From contig DMBU01000052.1 in assembly GCA_003446015.1 (NCBI GenBank), forward strand, positions 17,433-81,432: a stretch of 64,000 bases of DNA, in the 5' to 3' direction. The position numbers and the translations under genes were made by a program. Every line of letters starts with the position of its first letter. Position 1 is the stretch's first letter. Shown in pieces: positions 25,336 to 33,877 of this stretch. The notes under the pieces are model-generated. The model ran no database searches, had not been told where the DNA came from, and worked only from the letters and a program-made list of their open reading frames with translations. Origin of the DNA: Bacteroidales bacterium (lineage in GTDB: Bacteria; Bacteroidota; Bacteroidia; Bacteroidales; UBA12077).

Positions 25336-26688
25336 ATGTCGAAAGTTATCAAAATCAAAAAAGGTTTGAACATTAGTATGCTTGGTACTGCCGAGAAAAT
25401 TATTAAAAAAGCAGACCATGCAGATTTTTATGCAGTAAAGCCTACCGATTTCCAGGGAATTCGCCCAAAACTAGTTGTTAAAGTTGGTGATAAGGTAAAA
25501 GCCGGCACACCACTTTTTTATGACAAGTTTCAGCCAGAAGTGCAGTTCACCTCTCCTGTAAGTGGCGAAGTAACTGAAATTAATCGTGGCGAGCGAAGAG
25601 CAATTCTAGAAGTTGTCGTTAGAGCTGATGCTACAATTGAATATGAGGAATTCAACGTAGGTGATCCTAAAAATCTTTCAAAAGAGAAAATTGTAGAAGT
25701 TTTGCAAAAAAGTGGATTATGGCCAACCTTAAGGCAACGACCATACTCAACCATTGCAAATCCTAAAGATTCACCAAAAGCAATTTTTATTTCTGCTTTT
25801 GATAGTGCACCCCTTGCTCCTGATATGGATTACATCGTTAAGGATTGTGTAACTTGTTTCCAAAAAGGGATAGATGTTTTATCAAAATTAACCGAAGGAA
25901 TAATTCATCTTAATATTAATGCGGATTATCCTGCTGCTGAAACTTACACAAATGCAAAAGGAGTTCAAATAAATAAGTTCACAGGGCCTCACCCTGCTGG
26001 AAATGTTGGTATACAAATAAACAAGATAGACCCAATTAACAAGGGTGATATTGTTTGGTATACTTATCCTCAGGAAATTGTTTCTATAGGCCGGTTATTT
26101 GAAAAAGGCATTTATGATGCAACAAAAATAGTTGCACTTACAGGGTCGGAAGTTAAATCTCCTAAATATTATAAACTTATAAATGGAGCGTCAATTAAAA
26201 ACTTAGTAAGTGGAAATATAAACGATGGAGAGTTAAGATATATTAGTGGGAATGTACTAACTGGTTCAAAAATCTCTAAAGATGGTTTTGTTGGATATTA
26301 CGATAGCCAGATAACTGTGATACCAGAAGGTAATTATTATGAATTTTTTGGTTGGGCAAAACCAGGATTTAAAAAACATTCAGCTTCTCGTGCAGTTTTC
26401 TCCTGGTTAATTCCAGGCAGAAAATATAAATTGGATACAAACTTTCATGGCGGAAATAGAGCATATGTAATGACAGGTGAATACGAGAAAGTTTTTCCTA
26501 TGGACATTTTCCCGGTTCAGTTAATCAAAGCTATTTTGGTTGAAGATATTGATAAAATGGAACAGCTGGGGATTTATGAAGTTGACGAAGAAGACTTTGC
26601 ATTATGCGAATATGTTTGTACTTCAAAAACCGAAGTTCAGTCAATTATTAGAACTGGATTAGATTTGATGAGAAAAGAAATGAATTAA
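25336..26688 (+). CDS. nqrA: Na+-translocating NADH:quinone reductase subunit A
   Basis: The 450-residue protein is full length for NqrA (about 446), the large cytoplasmic subunit of Na+-NQR that carries no covalent flavin and has been linked to quinone binding. Recognisable stretches include K-G-L-N-I-S-M-L-G near the start, F-T-S-P-V-S-G-E-V, R-G-E-R-R-A-I-L-E-V-V-V, G-P-H-P-A-G-N-V-G and the C-terminal C-E-Y-V-C-T-S-K-T-E-V-Q. It is the first gene of nqrABCDEF. An 83-base gap to nqrB contains a dispersed repeat. Confidence 0.95.
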   Translation: MSKVIKIKKGLNISMLGTAEKIIKKADHADFYAVKPTDFQGIRPKLVVKVGDKVKAGTPLFYDKFQPEVQFTSPVSGEVTEINRGERRAILEVVVRADATIEYEEFNVGDPKNLSKEKIVEVLQKSGLWPTLRQRPYSTIANPKDSPKAIFISAFDSAPLAPDMDYIVKDCVTCFQKGIDVLSKLTEGIIHLNINADYPAAETYTNAKGVQINKFTGPHPAGNVGIQINKIDPINKGDIVWYTYPQEIVSIGRLFEKGIYDATKIVALTGSEVKSPKYYKLINGASIKNLVSGNINDGELRYISGNVLTGSKISKDGFVGYYDSQITVIPEGNYYEFFGWAKPGFKKHSASRAVFSWLIPGRKYKLDTNFHGGNRAYVMTGEYEKVFPMDIFPVQLIKAILVEDIDKMEQLGIYEVDEEDFALCEYVCTSKTEVQSIIRTGLDLMRKEMN

Positions 26689-26690
26689 AT

Positions 26691-26751
26691 CAGCCTTTGG
26701 CCTTTAGCTCTTAACATAAATGAATGATGCAAAAAGCCAACAGCTAATAGC
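26691..26751. repeat. Dispersed TAGCTNTTAGC-type repeat between nqrA and nqrB
   Basis: CAGCCTTTGGCCTTTAGCTC (26691-26710) and AGCCAACAGCTAATAGC (26735-26751) form inverted arms resembling the words at 15023-15053 and 6036-6081. The copy fills most of the nqrA-nqrB gap, so it must be transcribed. Confidence 0.5.
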
Positions 26752-26771
26752 AAATTAAAATAAATCGATTA

Positions 26772-27932
26772 ATGAAATCATTAAGAAGATACATAGACAA
26801 AATAAAACCCCACTTTGAAAAAGGAGGGAGATTTGAGAAACTCGAGTCTACATTCGAAGCATTTGAGTCGTTCTTGTTCGTATCGAATAAAGTAACTTCA
26901 AAAGGAACTCATATTCGCGATGCGAACGATATGAAAAGAACAATGATCGTAGTTGTAATTGCATTGATACCAACTATTATATTTGGGATGTGGAATGTTG
27001 GTTTGCAACACTTTAGAGCAACCGGACAAGAAGGTACAATGCTAGAATTATTTTGGTTAGGATTTATTAAAGTATTTCCAATCATTGTTGTTTCCTATGT
27101 AGTAGGTTTAGGAATTGAATTTGCTTTTGCACAATATCGCGGACATGAAGTTAATGAAGGATTTCTGGTTTCAGGGATATTAATTCCATTGGTTTTACCT
27201 GTTGATGTTCCATTATGGATGGTTGCTGTTGCTACCGCTTTTGCAGTAGTTATAGGAAAAGAAGTCTTTGGAGGTACCGGAATGAATATTCTAAATCCGG
27301 CATTAACTGCACGGGCATTTTTATTCTTTGCTTATCCTTCTTATATGTCGGGTAATGCCGTTTGGACACATGGCATGATGAACGGAGAAGGAATTATAGA
27401 TTCGTATTCAGGGGCTACTCCACTAGCAGAAGCTGCTGCAGGAAATATTTCTAATCTTCCAAGTGTAGCAGAAATGTTTTTTGGAACAATTTCGGGCTCC
27501 ATTGGAGAAACATCAACACTGGCCATATTAATTGGAGCTGCCATTCTTATAATTACAGGGATTGGAAGTGCAAGAATTATGATTTCAACGGTTATTGGTG
27601 GATTAGTAATTGGATTACTACTTAATATTTTTGCTGTAAATCCATTTATGGAAATACCATTCTGGCAACATCTTTTACTTGGAGGATTTGCATTTGGAGC
27701 AGTATTTATGGCAACAGATCCTGTTTCAGCTTCACAAACTCCAAAGGGAAAAATCATTTATGGATTTCTTATTGGATTTCTGGCAATTTTAATTCGGGTA
27801 ATAAATCCTGCGTATCCTGAAGGTGTAATGTTAGCAATACTTTTAATGAACGTTTTTGCTCCGCTAATTGATCACTATGTGATTGAAGGAAATATTAAAA
27901 AGCGATTGAAAAGAGCTAAAGTTAAAGCATAA
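26772..27932 (+). CDS. nqrB: Na+-translocating NADH:quinone reductase subunit B
   Basis: The 386-residue integral membrane subunit has the RnfD/NqrB fold with about ten helices. Thr216 in S-G-A-T-P-L lies in the S-G-A-T motif where FMN is joined through a phosphoester bond by ApbE. The N-terminal K-P-H-F-E-K-G-G and late F-M-A-T-D-P-V-S-A are family marks. The protein moves electrons across the membrane toward quinone. Two N-terminal ATGs do not compete: the first in frame gives the conserved K-S-L-R-R start. Confidence 0.95.
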   Translation: MKSLRRYIDKIKPHFEKGGRFEKLESTFEAFESFLFVSNKVTSKGTHIRDANDMKRTMIVVVIALIPTIIFGMWNVGLQHFRATGQEGTMLELFWLGFIKVFPIIVVSYVVGLGIEFAFAQYRGHEVNEGFLVSGILIPLVLPVDVPLWMVAVATAFAVVIGKEVFGGTGMNILNPALTARAFLFFAYPSYMSGNAVWTHGMMNGEGIIDSYSGATPLAEAAAGNISNLPSVAEMFFGTISGSIGETSTLAILIGAAILIITGIGSARIMISTVIGGLVIGLLLNIFAVNPFMEIPFWQHLLLGGFAFGAVFMATDPVSASQTPKGKIIYGFLIGFLAILIRVINPAYPEGVMLAILLMNVFAPLIDHYVIEGNIKKRLKRAKVKA

Positions 27933-27949
27933 TAAAATAATCTTAAGTT

Positions 27950-28660
27950 ATGAGATCATACAGTAACACATACATATTTATTTTTTCGTCTGTTATGGTA
28001 ATTATTGTTGCCGCACTTCTCTCAGTCGCTGCTATAACCTTACAGCCATTTCAGAAAAAGAATGTTGAAATAAACAAGAAACAGAACATCCTTGCTTCTG
28101 TAAACATTGAAAGTACAGCAAAAGATGCAGAATTAGTTTATGATAAATACATTACAGAAAGCTTTGCTGTTAATTCTAAAGGAGAGATAAAAGAAGGTGT
28201 AAGTGCCTTTAATATAGATATGAAACAAGAATTGGCAAAGCCTCTTGAAGAAAGAAGTCTCCCTGTATTTATTAGTGCATTGGACAGTTCCAAACAATAC
28301 ATTATTCCAGTTTATGGAAAAGGTCTTTGGGGTCCTATTTGGGGATACGTTTCGCTAAAAGATGATCTTTCAACAATATTCGGTGCAAATTTTGCCCACA
28401 AGGGAGAAACTCCTGGTTTAGGAGCAGAAATTGATACGAAAGCTTTTCAATCTCAATTTTTTGGTAAAGAGATTTTTAACGAACAAGGTCAATTTGTTTC
28501 AGTTACAATTGTAAAAGGAGGAACTGCTAATCCTGATTCCAAATATGAAGTAGATGGCATTTCTGGAGGAACAATTACCAGTGTTGGTGTAAGTCATATG
28601 CTAAAAGATTGTTTGAGCAGTTACGAACCTTATTTTAAAAACATAAAATCTAATATATAA
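27950..28660 (+). CDS. nqrC: Na+-translocating NADH:quinone reductase subunit C
   Basis: This 236-residue protein has one N-terminal membrane helix and a periplasmic FMN-binding domain. The flavinylation motif reads S-G-G-T-I-T-S, giving Thr208 as the covalent FMN site; G-L-G-A-E is also present. It accepts electrons on the outer side and passes them to NqrB. Its stop overlaps the nqrD start by one base (TAATG), suggesting coupled translation. Confidence 0.94.
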   Translation: MRSYSNTYIFIFSSVMVIIVAALLSVAAITLQPFQKKNVEINKKQNILASVNIESTAKDAELVYDKYITESFAVNSKGEIKEGVSAFNIDMKQELAKPLEERSLPVFISALDSSKQYIIPVYGKGLWGPIWGYVSLKDDLSTIFGANFAHKGETPGLGAEIDTKAFQSQFFGKEIFNEQGQFVSVTIVKGGTANPDSKYEVDGISGGTITSVGVSHMLKDCLSSYEPYFKNIKSNI

Positions 28661-29307
28661 TGAGCGCAGAAAAAGAACCTCTTTTTTCGAGCAAAAACAT
28701 TAAATTACTTACAGAACCTTTAAATGATAGTAATCCTATCACCGTTCAGGTATTAGGTATTTGCTCAGCTTTAGCTGTAACAGTTAAAGTAAAGCCAGCA
28801 TTTGTTATGGCTTTATCGGTTATGGTTGTAATGGCAGTTTCAAATGTTGCAATTTCTTTATTAAGAAAGACCGTTCCACCTCGAATCCGAATTATTGTTC
28901 AATTAGTAGTAATTGCAGCAATGGTTATTTTGGTAGATCAGGTATTAAAAGCATTTTTATATGATATTAGTAAACAACTTTCTGTATTTGTAGGATTGAT
29001 TATTACGAATTGTATAATTATGGGTCGCTTAGAAGCTTTTGCGTTAAGCAATAAACCATGGCAATCGTTTTTAGACGGAATTGGAAATGCTGCAGGATAT
29101 GGAATTATTCTTATCATAGTTGCCTTTTTCAGAGAACTATTAGGTTCTGGAACAGTATGGGGCTTCCAGGTTATTCCAAAAGGTGTTTACGATTTTGGTT
29201 ACGAAAATAACGGATTAATGATTCTGCCTCCGATGGCATTAATTGTTGTTGGAGCAATTATATGGATTCAACGTGCCAAAAACAAAAAACTTGTAGAATC
29301 TAATTAA
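28660..29307 (+). CDS. nqrD: Na+-translocating NADH:quinone reductase subunit D
   Basis: A 215-residue membrane subunit with six helices. The conserved Cys-containing half-helices L-G-I-C-S-A-L-A and I-T-N-C-I-I-M-G-R are the NqrD/RnfE marks; NqrD and NqrE are inverted-topology homologs whose cysteines hold an iron centre in the middle of the membrane. The start overlaps the nqrC stop. Confidence 0.95.
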   Translation: MSAEKEPLFSSKNIKLLTEPLNDSNPITVQVLGICSALAVTVKVKPAFVMALSVMVVMAVSNVAISLLRKTVPPRIRIIVQLVVIAAMVILVDQVLKAFLYDISKQLSVFVGLIITNCIIMGRLEAFALSNKPWQSFLDGIGNAAGYGIILIIVAFFRELLGSGTVWGFQVIPKGVYDFGYENNGLMILPPMALIVVGAIIWIQRAKNKKLVESN

Positions 29308-29328
29308 TTAGAAATCATAAAAAATTAA

Positions 29329-29949
29329 ATGATGGAAAACTTAGTTAATATATTTGTCAAATCAGTATTTATTGATAACATGATATTTGCCTACTTCCTT
29401 GGGATGTGTTCTTATCTGGCAGTATCAAAAACAGTAAAAACTTCTACAGGATTAGGTATCGCTGTAATTTTTGTGTTAGGGTTTACTGTTCCGGTTGACT
29501 ATTTAATTGAAAACTACTTATTAAAAGAAGGAGCATTAAGCTGGCTAAGTCCTAAACTTGCCGATGTTGATTTAAGCTTTTTAAGTTTTATCATATTTAT
29601 TGCAGTAATAGCATCTATGGTACAATTGGTTGAAATGATTATTGAGAAATTTTCACCAACCTTATATAACTCATTAGGTATATTTTTACCCCTAATTGCT
29701 GTAAACTGTGCAATTCTTGGAGGTTCGTTATTTATGCAAGAACGTGCCTACAACAATATTGCAGAAGCAACCGCTTTTGGTTTGGGATCAGGTGTTGGAT
29801 GGTTTCTTGCCATTGTAGGTATTGCTGCCATACGTGAAAAAATCAGATATTCAAATATTCCAGATCCATTAAAAGGCCTTGGCATAACCTTTATCATTAC
29901 AGGTTTAATGGGAATAGCCTTTATGGGATTTATGGGAATTAAATTATAA
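29329..29949 (+). CDS. nqrE: Na+-translocating NADH:quinone reductase subunit E
   Basis: A 206-residue membrane subunit paired with NqrD. It shows Y-F-L-G-M-C-S-Y-L-A and A-V-N-C-A-I-L-G-G-S, whose cysteines supply the other half of the intramembrane iron site. Six helices are evident. Starts at the ATG doublet 29329/29332. Confidence 0.95.
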   Translation: MMENLVNIFVKSVFIDNMIFAYFLGMCSYLAVSKTVKTSTGLGIAVIFVLGFTVPVDYLIENYLLKEGALSWLSPKLADVDLSFLSFIIFIAVIASMVQLVEMIIEKFSPTLYNSLGIFLPLIAVNCAILGGSLFMQERAYNNIAEATAFGLGSGVGWFLAIVGIAAIREKIRYSNIPDPLKGLGITFIITGLMGIAFMGFMGIKL

Positions 29950-29972
29950 ATCATTATAAAAGAACTTAGAAA

Positions 29973-31226
29973 ATGATATTATTGACTTCAAATTTTACAG
30001 TTATCCTATTAGGAATTGCGATCTTCCTAATATTGATTCTTGCATTAGTTATGGTTCTTTTATATGCAAGAAAAAAACTTACTCCACAGGGAGCAGTTAA
30101 ATTAACCATTAACGATGAAAAGGAGCTGGAAGTAGATCCGGGAAATACCCTTTTGTCTACATTATCAAATAATGAGATTTTCTTGCCATCAGCCTGTGGT
30201 GGTGGTGGAACATGTGCTATGTGTAAATGTCAGGTTTTTGAAGGTGGCGGTACTATTTTACCAACTGAGACAGGCTTTTTTACACGTAAGGAAGCACAAA
30301 ACTACTGGCGCTTAGGTTGTCAGGTAAAAGTTAGAAGCGATATGAAGATAGGAATTCCTGAAGAAGTAATGGGAATTAAGAAATGGGAATGTGAAGTTAT
30401 CTCAAATAAAAATGTTGCTACTTTCATTAAGGAGTTTGTGGTTAAACTGCCCGAAGGTGAAGAACTTAATTTCCACTCAGGAGGATATATCCAAATTGAT
30501 GTTCCGAAAATTGAAGTTAATTTTAAAGATATGGATATTGAAGAACAATTCCGTGACGAATGGGATCAGTACAATATGTGGGATTTAAAAATGAAAAATC
30601 CGGAAGAAACATATCGTGCATATTCAATGGCTAACTATCCAAAAGAAGGGAATATTGTAAAACTAAATATTCGAATTGCTACTCCACCATGGGACAGATC
30701 AAAAGGAGCTTTCCAAAAAGTAAATCCAGGTATTTGTTCATCGTACATTTTCTCGCGTAAGCCCGGTGATAAAGTAATGATATCAGGTCCTTATGGTGAA
30801 TTCTTCATTAAAGAAACTGAACGCGAAATGATGTATATAGGTGGTGGTGCAGGAATGGCTCCATTGCGTTCACACATATTTCATTTGTTCAATACCTTAA
30901 AAACAGGAAGAAAAGTAACGTATTGGTATGGAGCACGCTCGAAACGTGAAGTTTTTTATGAAGATGAATTCAGAGCAATTGAAAAAGAATTCCCAAATTT
31001 TAAATTTTACATTGCATTATCTGAACCAAAAGAAGAAGATAACTGGACTGGTTTAACCGGATTTATTCATCAGGTTTTATATAATGAATATTTAAGTAAA
31101 CACGAAGAACCTGAAGAGATTGAATACTACTTATGTGGTCCTCCTGTAATGAATGATGCCGTACAAAAACTTATTTACGATTTAGGAATCCCTGATGAAA
31201 TGTTAGCATTTGATGATTTCGGATAA
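29973..31226 (+). CDS. nqrF: Na+-translocating NADH:quinone reductase subunit F
   Basis: The 417-residue NADH-oxidising subunit has an N-terminal membrane helix (about 8-30), a 2Fe-2S ferredoxin domain with Cys75, Cys81, Cys84 and Cys116, an FAD domain with R-A-Y-S, and a C-terminal NADH domain with G-G-G-A-G-M-A-P-L-R-S-H and C-G-P-P-V-M-N. The ending F-D-D-F-G is characteristic of the family. Electrons enter here from NADH. It is the last nqr gene, closed by a terminator. Confidence 0.96.
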   Translation: MILLTSNFTVILLGIAIFLILILALVMVLLYARKKLTPQGAVKLTINDEKELEVDPGNTLLSTLSNNEIFLPSACGGGGTCAMCKCQVFEGGGTILPTETGFFTRKEAQNYWRLGCQVKVRSDMKIGIPEEVMGIKKWECEVISNKNVATFIKEFVVKLPEGEELNFHSGGYIQIDVPKIEVNFKDMDIEEQFRDEWDQYNMWDLKMKNPEETYRAYSMANYPKEGNIVKLNIRIATPPWDRSKGAFQKVNPGICSSYIFSRKPGDKVMISGPYGEFFIKETEREMMYIGGGAGMAPLRSHIFHLFNTLKTGRKVTYWYGARSKREVFYEDEFRAIEKEFPNFKFYIALSEPKEEDNWTGLTGFIHQVLYNEYLSKHEEPEEIEYYLCGPPVMNDAVQKLIYDLGIPDEMLAFDDFG

Positions 31227-31250
31227 GAATTAACTCAATACAAATATTTG

Positions 31251-31282
31251 AAAACCGGTTACTTTAAGTTTCCGGTTTTTTT
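31251..31282 (+). terminator. Rho-independent terminator of the nqr operon
   Basis: AAAACCGG (31251-31258) pairs with CCGGTTTT (31272-31279) around a 13-base loop and is followed by more T. It lies against the stop codon of the opposing gene at 31281, so it may act in both directions. Confidence 0.8.
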
Positions 31283-32696
31283 ATTGTTCAGTTATTTCAA
31301 AAATATTGTGTCGATCCCAATTAGCCCAGTACTTAATCGCCAGGTTTCTAACAAGATCCCAATAAATATTACTGTCCAAACCGCAAATAATACTTAATTC
31401 TTTAATCTCAGCAGCAATCTGGAGTCGGTATTCTTCCTTTAATGAAAGAGTGATTTTCCGACCCATATAATAAAAATCAGCCATTGGAATTCTATTATTT
31501 TCGTTTACAGAAATTAAACCATGGCCAATTGTTGCACCGGTACTTACCTGCAAACCATCGTTTAAGCAACTAAATGGGGGTACTAATCCTGCATAAGAAA
31601 CAATTCGTAATTCATCGTTACCAGCACCGAAATATTCCTTTGCACGAACTCCCATTTTGGCGCCAATCAATGAAAAAACTCCTAAATGTCGATGGAGTTC
31701 GCTGGTTAAAACGCAAGCTGCCCACTCCTCTTTTCCATAACTTTTGATTGTAGATTCCATCATGATTTGTATATCTGAAATATAGTCAGAAGTATCCATT
31801 GGGAAATCAGATAAAACCTGATTTTGTATTTTTATAATTCTTTCAATTCGATCTATGTAAACCGATGTCAATTTTACCTCCTCCAGTAAACTATATTCAA
31901 TATCATTTTCTAAAGAACGCTTCGAAAAAATCTGTTTGTGTACTAAATAAAAAAATGCCGACTCATCATAAATCAGTTTTGTAAAAGGACTTGTTGAGAT
32001 TGATAAACTTCGATGAATATTTTTAGCTAATTGCGATTCGTCCATACCAATTTTATGAATCAACTCTGAGGTGTAAGCTCCAAACGAATCTCCATTTATA
32101 TAATTTATCTTCAATTTTTTATTGTTAATGTTATTAAATGATAAAGTATCTAGTTGAAAATTAAAGCTTCCTTTTAGATTTTCCTGATTACATGTCCATA
32201 CAATCTCTTTAATTTTTTCAATTTGTATTGGATTATTTTCAAGATATGAATGTATTGTATTAAGTCCTCCCATATTAGTAAAAGTAACCTGCTCTGTACA
32301 ATTGTCAAATACCTGATTTAATACATCCATATAATCAACTTGATTTATTTCATTTTGCATTGTTTCAGCCCAATTAAAATTTAATGCTGCATCACAATTA
32401 CGAGCAATTTGCGTTAAATTTGGGTTTACTCCCACCAGAATCCCTTCCTGGTAATTTTGTTTTAACAAGCTTTTTACTTTCAAATAACCATCCTGAGCAT
32501 TTACAACTCCATTTGAAGTTATAATAGCCAAAACCCTAATATTTGAGGATGACAACATCAAGTTTATTGCCCTGTAATCATCAAAACCACAATCGGTATC
32601 AATAATAACATAATGATCAGGTTTCCAGGGATGGGCCCTGACAGTTGTACTTAAAAGAATGACAAAAATAAAAAGGAGAATTAGAAATCGTTTCAT
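31281..32696 (-). CDS. Exported nucleoside hydrolase-like protein fused to an FmdE-like domain
   Basis: This protein of about 471 residues has a signal peptide (M-K-R-F start, cleavage near residue 21), then an inosine-uridine nucleoside hydrolase-like domain with the calcium-binding D-T-D-C-G-F-D-D at 33-40. From about residue 310 it continues into an FmdE-like domain: H-R-H-L-G-V-F at the position of the family's H-G-H-L-G-P, and P-P-F-S-C-L-N-D-G-L-Q-V-S-T-G-A-T-I-G-H-G, in which a usual second Cys is Ala. FmdE-family domains bind zinc in several proteins. I do not know a characterised protein with this fusion. A GTG at 32729 would add 11 residues ahead of the signal peptide, so the ATG at 32696 is preferred. 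It lies between nqrF and apbE on the opposite strand. Confidence 0.7.
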   Translation of the reverse strand: MKRFLILLFIFVILLSTTVRAHPWKPDHYVIIDTDCGFDDYRAINLMLSSSNIRVLAIITSNGVVNAQDGYLKVKSLLKQNYQEGILVGVNPNLTQIARNCDAALNFNWAETMQNEINQVDYMDVLNQVFDNCTEQVTFTNMGGLNTIHSYLENNPIQIEKIKEIVWTCNQENLKGSFNFQLDTLSFNNINNKKLKINYINGDSFGAYTSELIHKIGMDESQLAKNIHRSLSISTSPFTKLIYDESAFFYLVHKQIFSKRSLENDIEYSLLEEVKLTSVYIDRIERIIKIQNQVLSDFPMDTSDYISDIQIMMESTIKSYGKEEWAACVLTSELHRHLGVFSLIGAKMGVRAKEYFGAGNDELRIVSYAGLVPPFSCLNDGLQVSTGATIGHGLISVNENNRIPMADFYYMGRKITLSLKEEYRLQIAAEIKELSIICGLDSNIYWDLVRNLAIKYWANWDRHNIFEITEQ

Positions 32697-32794
32697 ACTT
32701 TTACTTCCCGAATTAGTTAAAAAGTTCACTAAAAATACAAATCATTAAACTAAACTTCTTAACTTAGCTTTACTTTTTTACTAAACAACTCAAT

Positions 32795-33826
32795 ATGAAA
32801 AAGTTAATTTTTATTTTATGTGGTAGTATAATCCTTTACTCCTGCAATCAAAGTCAGAAAACAACCTATATAAGTATAGGAGGTTTTACCCAGGGAACTA
32901 CATACAATATAACTTATGAAAGTATGGATAGTACTGATTATAAAAAAGATATTGAATATCTTCTGGCTGAATTCGACACATCTCTTTCAACGTATATTCC
33001 TACTTCTGTTATTTCAAAAATTAATCGAAATGAATCAACTAAATCAGATTATTATCTGAATATTGTTTTAAAAAAAGCTGAAGAAATTTACAAAATAACT
33101 AACGGAGCATTTGATATAACCGTTGCTCCCTTAGTAAACGCATGGGGTTTTGGGTTTAAAAATAAAGAAGAAATGACTAATGCCCGGGTCGATAGTATTA
33201 TGGAATTTGTGGGATTCAACAAAATTAGTTTTAATGATTCTGTAATTATTAAAAGTGATCCACGCATAATGCTCGATATGAATGCCATTGCACAAGGTTA
33301 CTCTGTTGATGTTGTAGCCAACTTTCTTGAAAATAAAGGGATAGCAAATTATTTGGTAGAGATCGGTGGAGAGGTAAAAACAAAAGGATTTAATAAAAAA
33401 GGCAAAGAATGGAAGATTGGAATTGACAAGCCTTTTGATAATAATTTGATGCCAGGAGAAAACTTACAGGCAATTGTAAAGCTTTCCAATAAATCGCTTG
33501 CCACATCAGGTAACTATCGTAAGTTTTACGAATACGATGGAGTTAAATATTCTCATACCATCGATCCGAAAACAGGTTATTCAGTTAACCACTCCCTTTT
33601 AAGCACCACAGTTATTGCCGATGATTGTATGACTGCAGATGCATATGCAACAGCATTTATGGTTCTTGGATTAGAAAAAAGTTATGATTTGGTTATGCGA
33701 TTACCCGGTATTGAAGCTTATTTTGTTTTTAGCGATGAAAATGGAGCCTTTCAGGTGAAGTCAACAGCCGCAATGCAAGAATTCATTGAGACTGTAAAAC
33801 AATTAAATAACAGCCAATCAAATTGA
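32795..33826 (+). CDS. apbE: FAD:protein FMN transferase, lipoprotein
   Basis: The enzyme moves FMN from FAD onto Thr residues of flavoproteins such as NqrB and NqrC. The 343-residue chain starts with a lipoprotein signal (L-Y-S-C at 14-17), then shows the ApbE marks G-G-F-T-Q-G-T-T-Y, L-D-M-N-A-I-A-Q-G-Y, E-I-G-G-E-V, S-H-T-I-D-P-K-T-G-Y and a magnesium-binding D-D-C-M-T-A-D-A-Y-A-T-A. Its location 1.6 kb after nqrF fits a role in maturing Na+-NQR; no separate NqrM gene is visible here. The stop codon lies inside the hairpin at 33809-33835. Confidence 0.93.
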   Translation: MKKLIFILCGSIILYSCNQSQKTTYISIGGFTQGTTYNITYESMDSTDYKKDIEYLLAEFDTSLSTYIPTSVISKINRNESTKSDYYLNIVLKKAEEIYKITNGAFDITVAPLVNAWGFGFKNKEEMTNARVDSIMEFVGFNKISFNDSVIIKSDPRIMLDMNAIAQGYSVDVVANFLENKGIANYLVEIGGEVKTKGFNKKGKEWKIGIDKPFDNNLMPGENLQAIVKLSNKSLATSGNYRKFYEYDGVKYSHTIDPKTGYSVNHSLLSTTVIADDCMTADAYATAFMVLGLEKSYDLVMRLPGIEAYFVFSDENGAFQVKSTAAMQEFIETVKQLNNSQSN

Positions 33827-33835
33827 TTGGCTGTT
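33809..33835. terminator. Hairpin overlapping the apbE stop codon
   Basis: A perfect 12-base stem (33809-33820 with 33824-33835, AACAGCCAATCA/TGATTGGCTGTT) with a three-base loop. The apbE stop TGA is part of the stem. It has no strong T-run directly after it, so termination may be inefficient, or the hairpin may protect the 3' end. Confidence 0.6.
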
Positions 33836-33877
33836 CTACTCTCTATTCTATTTTGATTTCTTTTTATTTTAAAGCTT

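Noticed and set aside
27341..27757. A 138-residue minus-strand frame opposite nqrB
   Set aside because: nqrB is certain in the other strand, and the frame has no homology-like motif or promoter.
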